Shown here piece after piece: positions 1 through 5,859 of a stretch of 6,379 nt of DNA. Source of the DNA: Betaproteobacteria bacterium. GTDB lineage: Bacteria > Pseudomonadota > Gammaproteobacteria > Burkholderiales > Thiobacillaceae. The position numbers and the translations under genes were made by a program. Position 1 is the stretch's first letter; every line of letters starts with the position of its first letter. The notes below the pieces were generated by a model. It ran no database searches and was not told the origin of the DNA. It worked only from the letters and a program-made list of their open reading frames with translations. Location: the NCBI GenBank assembly GCA_020049245.1, contig JAIFLB010000081.1, forward strand, positions 1-6,379. Reading direction: 5' to 3'.

Positions 1-443
1 TGCTGGTGTTCTTCATCCAGGTGCTGCATCTGACTCTCGGCATGCTGTCGGTGATCCTGGCGCACATCACGTTTTCCATCGGCTTCGTCGCTATCATCGT
101 GCGCGCGCGCCTAGCCGGCATGGACGAAAGCATCTTCGAAGCAGCGCGCGACCTCGGGGCTTCGCCGTGGCAGACCTTCCGGCTGGTGACTTTCCCGCTG
201 ATCCTGCCGGCGGTGGTGGCCGGGTTTCTGATGTCGTTCACGCTGTCGATCGACGATTTCGTCATCACCTTTTTCACCGCCGGGGTGGGTGTGTCGACGT
301 TGCCGTTGCAGATCTATTCGATGATCAAGATCGCGGTAACGCCGGAAGTGAACGCGGTCTCAACGCTGCTGATGCTGCTGACGCTGGTGCTGGTGATCGC
401 GGCGTCGCGGCTGGACAAGAGTTTCATGAAAGGGGGCGCGTGA
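1..443 (+). CDS. potC: Polyamine ABC transporter permease, PotC/PotI type (5' partial)
   Basis: Inner-membrane permease subunit of a spermidine/putrescine-type ABC importer; it forms the translocation channel with a second permease and couples to the ATPase. Only the C-terminal part is present: the frame (codons from base 3) is open to the left edge, so the GTG at 6 is not the true start. The binding-protein-dependent permease EAA loop is clear: EAARDLG at about residues 45-51 counted from base 6, followed by FPLILP. Hydrophobic segments flank it, and the C-terminal stretch LPLQIYSMIKIAVTPEVNA is strongly PotC-like (PotI has a different sequence after LP). It ends in the short basic tail DKSFMKGGA. 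The stop TGA (441-443) shares its last base with the ATG of the next gene, the binding protein, so the two are translationally coupled. PotC versus PotI is a judgement; the family is secure. Confidence 0.93.
   Translation, partial: LVFFIQVLHLTLGMLSVILAHITFSIGFVAIIVRARLAGMDESIFEAARDLGASPWQTFRLVTFPLILPAVVAGFLMSFTLSIDDFVITFFTAGVGVSTLPLQIYSMIKIAVTPEVNAVSTLLMLLTLVLVIAASRLDKSFMKGGA
428..436 (+). promoter_or_regulatory. Ribosome binding site fixing the binding-protein start
   Basis: The purine run GAAAGGGGG lies inside the end of the permease gene and ends six bases before ATG 443. It supports this start over the long upstream extension of the same frame and fits coupled translation with the permease. 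Confidence 0.6.
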
Positions 444-1492
444 TGCGTTGGTGGCTATTGTTTTTCTGCATCGGCGCCGCCCACGCAACGGACACACTTT
501 ATCTCTACAACTGGAACAACTACATCTCCGACGCCACCGTCGCTCGTTTCGAGGCGCACTGTGGTTGCAAGCTGGTGCAGGACTATTATTCCGACAACGA
601 GGAAATGTTGGCCAAGCTGGCAGCAGGGGCGTCCGGCCACGACCTGATCGTGCCGACCGGCAACGCGGTCGAGGCCTTGCTGCGCTCGAAGCAGCTGCGG
701 CCGCTGGACAAGACGAAGCTAAAGAATCTGGGCAACCTCAAGCCTGAATTTCTCAACGCCTTCTTCGATCCCGGCAACCGCTATTCCGTGCCCTACGCCT
801 ACACGGTAACGCTGCTTGGCTACAACATCGAAAAGCTGCGCGCGTTGAAGCTGCCCACTGACACCTGGGCGTTGCTCTTTGAACCGCGCTATTTGGAGAA
901 GCTGAAAGGACGCATCACCGTACTCGATTCGCAGCGCGAACTGATGGCCGCAGCGCTGCGTTACCTGGGATATTCGGTGAACGAAACCGACGCAGCGAAA
1001 TGGCGGCAAGCGCGCGACCTGATCCTGCGCGCCAAGCCATACTGGGCGGCGTTCAATGCATCCAGCTACATCAAAGAGCTGACGGTCGGCAACATCTGGT
1101 TAGCGCACGGCTATTCCAGCGACATGTTTCAGGCCCGCAGCGACGCCGAAAAGGCCGGGCGGCCATTTCATATTGGTTATTCGATTCCGCGCGAAGGCGC
1201 CGTGCTGGCGCTGGATTCGATGGTGCTGCACAAAACCGGACGCCAGTCGGACCTGGCGCATCGCTTCATCGACTTCATGCTGGAAGGCGAGAACTCGGCC
1301 GAACTGACCAACCTGATCGGCTCCGGCAACCCGAATCGGGAAGCGATGCGTTATATCGCACCTGAAATCGCCGGCAACCCAGCCGTTTTTCCGGCGCCCG
1401 CCGACATCAAGCGGTTGGAAATGCTGCGCGACCTGGACCGCAAAAATCGTCGAGTGTTGAATCGGTTATGGATCGAAATCAAGTTGCGCTGA
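443..1492 (+). CDS. potF: Periplasmic polyamine-binding protein, PotF/PotD family
   Basis: Substrate-binding component of the ABC importer whose permease lies immediately upstream; it should capture a polyamine or related cation in the periplasm. The product is 349 residues, normal for the family. I chose ATG 443 because it overlaps the permease stop, follows a strong ribosome binding site and begins a short signal peptide (MRWWLLFFCIGAAHA, cleavage likely after residue 15). The frame is open further left, but only as a shadow of the permease. Family landmarks are YNWNNY (22-27), SDNEEMLAKL (50-59), HDLIVPTGN (66-74), LDSQRE (161-166), NIWLAHGYSSD (217-227), YSIPREGAVLALDS (246-259) and a PotF-like tail. 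By remembered alignment with E. coli PotF, Glu166, Asp227 and Asp258 keep the acidic pocket positions. The acid at PotF Asp39/PotD Glu36 is Asn26, and the aromatic at PotF Phe276/PotD Trp255 is Ala256. A CGC motif at 40-42 is also unusual. The whole sequence looks closer to PotF than PotD, but ligand identity is uncertain. Confidence 0.92.
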   Translation: MRWWLLFFCIGAAHATDTLYLYNWNNYISDATVARFEAHCGCKLVQDYYSDNEEMLAKLAAGASGHDLIVPTGNAVEALLRSKQLRPLDKTKLKNLGNLKPEFLNAFFDPGNRYSVPYAYTVTLLGYNIEKLRALKLPTDTWALLFEPRYLEKLKGRITVLDSQRELMAAALRYLGYSVNETDAAKWRQARDLILRAKPYWAAFNASSYIKELTVGNIWLAHGYSSDMFQARSDAEKAGRPFHIGYSIPREGAVLALDSMVLHKTGRQSDLAHRFIDFMLEGENSAELTNLIGSGNPNREAMRYIAPEIAGNPAVFPAPADIKRLEMLRDLDRKNRRVLNRLWIEIKLR

Positions 1493-1688
1493 GGATGCGA
1501 ATGCGCGGATGAAATTCTTCTTCCGGAACGCTTACCCAGCTACGCCGATAGCGCAACCTTAACATGGCCCAGTTGATTGCTTCCGGCACGGGATATTCAG
1601 GGAATAACTGCTATTGCCGACTTGGCGCTGAGCAAAACCGAAGCGTGAAAGGGTGAAAATTCGCAGATAATCACACCCGTTTTCGGCG

Positions 1689-1705
1689 CGCATGGCGGCC
1701 ATGCG
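1689..1705. promoter_or_regulatory. 17-base palindrome upstream of the symporter gene (operator-like)
   Basis: CGCATGGC and GCCATGCG form a perfect 8-base inverted repeat around a single central G (1697), ending 60 bases before the symporter ATG. The one-base centre favours a DNA site for a dimeric regulator rather than an RNA hairpin, although a 6-base stem with a 5-base loop is also possible. No T-run follows, so it is not a good terminator for the polyamine operon. It sits in the 273-base spacer 1493-1765, which otherwise shows only a weak GATAAT (1666-1671) with no matching -35 box and no convincing small gene. Function is inferred from position and symmetry only. Confidence 0.35.
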
Positions 1706-1751
1706 AATACGCCAGTTGCGTTTGTTGGCGCAGTACAAACCTCATTCAAAC

Positions 1752-1757
1752 AAGAGG
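1752..1757 (+). promoter_or_regulatory. Ribosome binding site of the symporter gene
   Basis: AAGAGG lies eight bases before ATG 1766 and is the best Shine-Dalgarno match in the spacer. It selects ATG 1766 as the start, from which the first hydrophobic helix begins at once, as expected for this family. Confidence 0.6.
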
Positions 1758-1765
1758 CCTTTCCC

Positions 1766-3196
1766 ATGCTGCTGGGTTTTGTCATTCTTTATCTGGTTAT
1801 TTCCATTGGGATCGGCATGTATGCCGCGACCAAAGTGCATAACGCGCGTGACTACATTTCCGCCGGTCGCGCGCTGCCGATCTACATCGTCATGGCGATG
1901 GTGTTCGCAACCTGGTTCGGCGCCGAAACCGTGCTCGGCATTCCCGCCACATTCATGGAAGAAGACCTTGCCGGGCTGATTTCAGACCCCTTCGGTGCGT
2001 CGCTGTGCCTGATTCTGTTCGGCCTGTTCTTTGCCCGCAAACTGTACCGAATGAACCTGCTGACCATCGCCGATTACTACCGTGAACGCTATGACAACCG
2101 CGTTGAACTGATCACCGGCATCGCCATCGTGCTGTCCTATCTGGGCTGGGTTTCGGCGCAGATCACCGCGCTGGGCCTGGTGTTCAACGTGCTGTCCGAC
2201 GGTCAGATCACGCAGGCGCAAGGTATCTTGATCGGTGCGGCGGTGGTGCTGATGTACACGCTGTATGGCGGCATGTGGTCGGTGGCGCTGACCACGTTTT
2301 TCCAGATGATCGTCATCGTGCTCGGCCTGCTGTACATCGCCTGGCTGGTATCCGACCTCACCGGCGGCGTGATGCCGGTGATCGAACACGCCGCCGCCAA
2401 CGAGAAATTCCATTTCTGGCCTGAGCTGAACACGGTGGCGCTGATCGCCTTCATTTCCGGCCTGATCACCATGGGCTTCGGCTCGATTCCGCAGCAGGAC
2501 GTGTTCCAGCGCGCCAATGCGTCAAAGAACGAAAACGTCGCGGTGTGGGGCACCGTGCTGGGCGGCGTAGCCTACTTCCTGTTCGCTGCCGTGCCGCTGT
2601 TCCTGGCCTATTCCGCTAACCTGATCGACCCCGCTCTGGTCACTCGCTGGCTGGCGGAGGATAGCCAGAAGCTGCTGCCGGAACTGGTGCGCGGCCATCT
2701 GCCGCTGTTCGCGCAAGTGGTTTTCTACGGCGCGCTGCTGTCGGTGATCATGTCCACCGCGTCCGGCACCTTGCTGGCGCCGTCGGTGACATTGTCGGAA
2801 AACGTGCTGAAGCGCTTCTTTACCCACCGCAAACATCTGTCCGACAAAAAGCTGTTGCAGACCACGCGCTGGATCGTCGGCATTTTTGCGGTCTGCGTGA
2901 CCTTGTATGCGCTGTGGGCGCTGGGCGAGGAAACCGGCATCCACCAGATGGTGGAGAACGCTTACAAGGTGACGCTGGTGGTGGCCTTCGTACCGCTGGT
3001 CGCCGGCCTTTACTGGCGCCGCGCCAATACGCTGGGCGCTTATCTGGCGATCGGCCTGGGTTTGCTGACCTGGATTCCGATGGAACTCTGGCTGCCGGAA
3101 GGCGAAGGTTTGATGCCGCCACAGTTCGCCGGTTTCCTGATGGCCGGTGTCGGCATGATCGCCGGTTCCCTGATTCCCGCCCAACGACGAATTTGA
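1766..3196 (+). CDS. Sodium:solute symporter, SSS family (substrate unknown)
   Basis: Inner-membrane secondary transporter that should use a sodium gradient to import a small solute. The 476-residue protein has about 13 hydrophobic segments, the usual count and length for SSS/PutP-like carriers. Family marks in order are RDYISAGRALP after helix 1 (28-38), LLTIADYYRERYDNR (98-112), YTLYGGMWSV with TTFFQ (164-180), the loop GFGSIPQQDVFQRANASK (237-254), and the helix-8 element IMSTASGTLLAPS (328-340). Ser330 and Thr331 align with the sodium-site pair Ser340/Thr341 of PutP. Two positions differ from PutP by remembered alignment: the PutP Asp55 site reads Trp50, and the usual TD of the GG-SV-TD-Q motif is Thr176-Thr177. 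This suggests a subgroup distant from proline and glucose carriers. It appears to be a stand-alone gene with its own ribosome binding site and a palindrome upstream; no substrate-specific enzyme lies nearby. The family is certain and the substrate is not known. Confidence 0.93.
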   Translation: MLLGFVILYLVISIGIGMYAATKVHNARDYISAGRALPIYIVMAMVFATWFGAETVLGIPATFMEEDLAGLISDPFGASLCLILFGLFFARKLYRMNLLTIADYYRERYDNRVELITGIAIVLSYLGWVSAQITALGLVFNVLSDGQITQAQGILIGAAVVLMYTLYGGMWSVALTTFFQMIVIVLGLLYIAWLVSDLTGGVMPVIEHAAANEKFHFWPELNTVALIAFISGLITMGFGSIPQQDVFQRANASKNENVAVWGTVLGGVAYFLFAAVPLFLAYSANLIDPALVTRWLAEDSQKLLPELVRGHLPLFAQVVFYGALLSVIMSTASGTLLAPSVTLSENVLKRFFTHRKHLSDKKLLQTTRWIVGIFAVCVTLYALWALGEETGIHQMVENAYKVTLVVAFVPLVAGLYWRRANTLGAYLAIGLGLLTWIPMELWLPEGEGLMPPQFAGFLMAGVGMIAGSLIPAQRRI

Positions 3197-3254
3197 ATGT
3201 CAAAATCGAGCCTAGATCACACAGCACCATCACTTAGCCCCAGATTCCGCCTTA

Positions 3255-4040
3255 ATGCTAAAAATACCGCTCCCCGCTCTTTCGTCTGAACCGGAAGTCA
3301 TCAAGTGCAAATATTGCGGCAGCACGCAGGTGCGCCCGTCGCACAAATCATCCGGTAAGAACGAACGCGTCACCTACCGTTGCCAGGCGTGCAAGAAGCA
3401 CTTCCGCGTTGGCACTGGCGGGTTTGGCGGGCTTGGCACAAAGCATCTGTGGATCGGTGGCGGCATCCTGGCCGCTGTGGCCATCACCATCGGCATCAGC
3501 CTGCTGGGCAACAGCCCGGCCGATGTGCCGTTCAAGGCCGAGATTGAAACCGCCAAACAAGACCAGTTGGCCGCCTTGCAAAAGGAAGTCAAAAAGGGTG
3601 ACCCGCAGGCGCAATACGATCTCGGCCGCACGCACTGGCTGAATGCCAAGTATCAACTGGCCTTCCCATTGCTCAAAGCGGCGGCCGACCAGGGTCATGT
3701 CGAAGCCACCTATCAGGTTGGCCTGGCGTATTTAAGTGGACAGGGCACGCTGCAAAACTACCGCTCGGCGCTGGAATACTTCACAAAATCCGCCGAACTC
3801 GGCCACATGGAGTCCGAATATCGTTTGGGCCTGCTCTATCGGGATGGACTGGCGACGCCGCCAAACAAGGAAACTGCCTATGTCTGGCTGAATATTGCCG
3901 CCGCGCGCGGGCATGAAGATGCTCTGCTTTTTCGCGACAAGCTGGCCGCCGTGATGAGTTCGCAAGAACTCCACCGCGCCCAGGAAGCGAGCGCGCAAAC
4001 CAATGCCAAGCTGCCCGACGCGATGGCGAAAAAACCCTGA
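3255..4040 (+). CDS. Zinc-ribbon, membrane-anchored Sel1-repeat protein
   Basis: Function unknown; the architecture suggests a scaffold or adaptor. The 261-residue protein has an N-terminal zinc ribbon with Cys18-x2-Cys21 and Cys43-x2-Cys46 (CKYCGS and YRCQACKKHFRV), which resembles the ribbon of IS1-type InsA and related transposases. A glycine-rich stretch (53-61) follows, then one transmembrane helix at about 66-85. The rest has about three Sel1-like (TPR-type) helical repeats, with signatures GDPQAQYDLGRTHW, GHVEATYQVGLAYLSGQG and GHMESEYRLGLLYRDG, then AYVWLNIAAARGHEDA, typical of a terminal Sel1 unit. No signal peptide precedes the ribbon, so the ribbon is probably cytoplasmic and the repeats periplasmic; this is inferred. 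ATG 3255 is the only methionine before the ribbon, but no good ribosome binding site precedes it, so the start is less sure than the gene. The VanZ-like gene begins 25 bases after its stop, suggesting co-transcription. Confidence 0.88.
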   Translation: MLKIPLPALSSEPEVIKCKYCGSTQVRPSHKSSGKNERVTYRCQACKKHFRVGTGGFGGLGTKHLWIGGGILAAVAITIGISLLGNSPADVPFKAEIETAKQDQLAALQKEVKKGDPQAQYDLGRTHWLNAKYQLAFPLLKAAADQGHVEATYQVGLAYLSGQGTLQNYRSALEYFTKSAELGHMESEYRLGLLYRDGLATPPNKETAYVWLNIAAARGHEDALLFRDKLAAVMSSQELHRAQEASAQTNAKLPDAMAKKP

Positions 4041-4065
4041 CGGTCTGGCGGATCACCACGCACCG

Positions 4066-5109
4066 ATGACCGAGTCCACCGCCAAGAAGACTCGTCTGAA
4101 CGGCTTTATTGCCTTCTATCTCGTGTTCCTGACGGCAGGCAGTCTGTATCCGTTTGCCGACTGGCTACCCATCACCGACTGGTCGATCGGCTTTCTCAGC
4201 GCCCCTTGGCCGCAGTACATCACGCGCACCGACCTGGCCACCAACCTGCTGATTTATGTACCCCTTGGCTACGCCCTGGCGCGCTGGTTCACCCGCCCCG
4301 GTCATGCCGCGCGCGGCGTAAGCACCGGCGTGGCATGCAGTCTGGTGGTCAGTCTGCTGCTGGAAAGCGGCCAGCAATTGCTGCCTGGGCGCAACGCTTC
4401 GAATCTTGACATGCTGGTCAATGGTCTCGGCGCGTTGACCGGCGCCTTGCTCACACTCCATCACGGCCGCTGGCTGCGCGCCGGGCGGGCGCTGCACCGT
4501 TGGCGCGACCGCTGGTTCCATGCCGGCCTGCAAACCCATGTCGGGCTGACGCTTTTATCACTTTGGTTTCTCACCCAGTTCGCCTTGTTGCCTTACCCCG
4601 GCATGGGCTGGCTGGATCTGCATCTGCGCCCGATCGACACGCCGCCGGGAGGGCTCGATCAGATCAATTTCCCCTGGTTCTCCGCTGTGGTACTGGAAAT
4701 GGCGACGCTGGGCGCTTACGCAGCCAACCTCTTGCGACCGGGCCGGTATGTCAGTGGCATGCTGTTGCTGGTTGCCCTGGCCTTCGCCATGAAGCTGCTT
4801 GCGGCAACGATTCTGCTGAAGCTGAAAGTGGTGGGCGGCGTGCTTTCATTGGAAACTCTGGCCGGTTTTCTGTTGGCGTTCTGGCTACTCCTCACCCCGC
4901 TCGCCTCGCGGCACAGAATGCGCTTCGCCATGATCATGTTGGGGCTGACGCTGCTGGTTCGCCTGTGGTTGGCAAATTTTCAGTTATGGCCTTCCGTCAG
5001 CGTGCTGAATATTGTCGGCCTGGCGAAAGCGGTGGCGTTTCTTTGGCCCTTCCTGGCACTAGTGATGTTGGCCTCCTACCAGCCGCGCTGGCGAAAAACG
5101 GCACGCTGA
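4066..5109 (+). CDS. VanZ-family membrane protein with extended C-terminal membrane domain
   Basis: VanZ-family proteins are small membrane proteins, one of which gives low-level teicoplanin resistance; most have no known biochemical role. Residues about 13-130 of this 347-residue product match the family: SLYPF (26-30), TDLATNLLIYVPLGYAL (55-71), the signature ESGQQLLPGR (100-109) and NLDMLVNGLGALTGA (113-127). The usual acidic, Gln, Arg and Asn residues are in place. The remaining ~200 residues are an unusual extension: a basic linker (RWLRAGRALHRWRDRW, 135-150) and about five further hydrophobic segments (157-176, 203-222, 229-251, 257-279, 286-305) plus a last one near 313-336. I do not recognise this half. 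ATG 4066 was chosen because it lies just after the upstream stop and the protein begins with a hydrophilic, basic N-terminus before helix 1. The GGCGGA at 4047-4052 is a weak, rather distant ribosome binding site. It converges on a glycan ligase-like gene 42 bases away, fitting an envelope role. Confidence 0.87.
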   Translation: MTESTAKKTRLNGFIAFYLVFLTAGSLYPFADWLPITDWSIGFLSAPWPQYITRTDLATNLLIYVPLGYALARWFTRPGHAARGVSTGVACSLVVSLLLESGQQLLPGRNASNLDMLVNGLGALTGALLTLHHGRWLRAGRALHRWRDRWFHAGLQTHVGLTLLSLWFLTQFALLPYPGMGWLDLHLRPIDTPPGGLDQINFPWFSAVVLEMATLGAYAANLLRPGRYVSGMLLLVALAFAMKLLAATILLKLKVVGGVLSLETLAGFLLAFWLLLTPLASRHRMRFAMIMLGLTLLVRLWLANFQLWPSVSVLNIVGLAKAVAFLWPFLALVMLASYQPRWRKTAR

Positions 5110-5151
5110 ACCCACTTCCGAGCCATGTGATGCGGCAGCGCCAATCTAGCG

Positions 5152-5859
5152 CTATCGATCAGCCCAGGGAACTCGCGACGGCCCCGACAGCGCGGTCATG
5201 AAGAGCATCAGATAGGCGATGAAGATGACTCGAGGCATATCCAGCAGGCCGCCGAACAAGCCTACCGCCAAAAAACTCGCCATTGCGGTACCCACCGCGA
5301 ACCCCCAGGCATCGCCCTGCCGCGCGCGATGTATCGCCGCGGCCAGGGTTGCGGCGAGGAATCCGGCCAGACCAAGCAACCCCAACGCCCCCTGATCGAA
5401 ATAGATGTGTACCCACAAGTTCTTGATGTGCCAAGGCAGGTGATTGAAGTCGTAATAAGGGAACCAGCGTTCCATGCCGCGTGAGAAATCGCCGTTTGCC
5501 AGCCATTCACGCCCCTTTGCATCCTTCAGACTGACGTTATCGATGTCAACCAACGTACCCGGCCCGCTCAAATACTCGTAACGCTGCCAGTTCATGAATT
5601 CCAGCAACAACGGTTGACGCCCGGTCACACCGCGTTCGCCAAGCGAGCCCGTATTGAACTGCCAACTCACATGCTGCCAATCGCCCCGAGTATTTTTAAG
5701 ATGCGAGTTGAACTCGCGAAAGTCGGATGGCGTATCAGACTGCAACAGGATATTGCGTCGATACATCATGGTGCGCAGCCACAGCCGTTCATCATCCGTG
5801 CGGACATCGAAGGCGAGCGTGAAATCCTCGCCAGCAGGTAAGGCTACACGCTGTGTCAT
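5152..5859 (-). CDS. C-terminal fragment of frameshifted O-antigen ligase-like protein
   Basis: This is the downstream half of a split membrane glycan ligase/polymerase; the upstream half lies in another frame at 5792-6379. From ATG 5859 it gives 235 residues; the frame is open back to a TAG at 5881-5883. The first ~120 residues are rich in alternating beta-strand patterns (QRVALPAGEDFTLAFDVRTD, TLVDIDNVSLKDAKG) and include NGDFSRGMERW (about 122-132), a pattern typical of carbohydrate-binding-like beta-sandwich modules. Then HIKNLWVHIYFDQGALGL resembles the late periplasmic loop and helix of Wzy/WaaL-type ligases, followed by two or three hydrophobic helices and a short tail. It has no signal peptide and starts inside the beta domain, so it is not a natural full protein. 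An AGGA seven bases before ATG 5859 (bases 5867-5870, minus strand) could allow independent restart. The stop is TAG at 5152-5154. Confidence 0.72.
   Translation of the reverse strand: MTQRVALPAGEDFTLAFDVRTDDERLWLRTMMYRRNILLQSDTPSDFREFNSHLKNTRGDWQHVSWQFNTGSLGERGVTGRQPLLLEFMNWQRYEYLSGPGTLVDIDNVSLKDAKGREWLANGDFSRGMERWFPYYDFNHLPWHIKNLWVHIYFDQGALGLLGLAGFLAATLAAAIHRARQGDAWGFAVGTAMASFLAVGLFGGLLDMPRVIFIAYLMLFMTALSGPSRVPWADR

Noticed and set aside
167..442. Upstream extension of the binding-protein frame
   Set aside because: It overlaps the permease, reads as Arg/Gly/Asp-rich shadow sequence, and lacks family similarity; the signal peptide begins at 443.
1564..1656. 30-residue open frame from ATG in the spacer before the symporter
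   Set aside because: There is no ribosome binding site before it and the sequence shows no recognisable motif or membrane segment; it is as expected by chance.
1666..1671. GATAAT as a -10 promoter element
   Set aside because: No -35-like hexamer stands at 16-19 bases upstream and there is no extended -10 motif, so I could not support a promoter call.
2522..3184. 220-codon open frame on the minus strand inside the symporter gene
   Set aside because: It is Gln/His/Arg-rich antisense shadow of a strongly conserved membrane protein; no family features.
5137..5153. AGCGC/GCGCT stem-loop between the convergent genes as a terminator
   Set aside because: The stem is only five base pairs with a seven-base loop, no T-run follows on either strand, and it overlaps the ligase stop codon.
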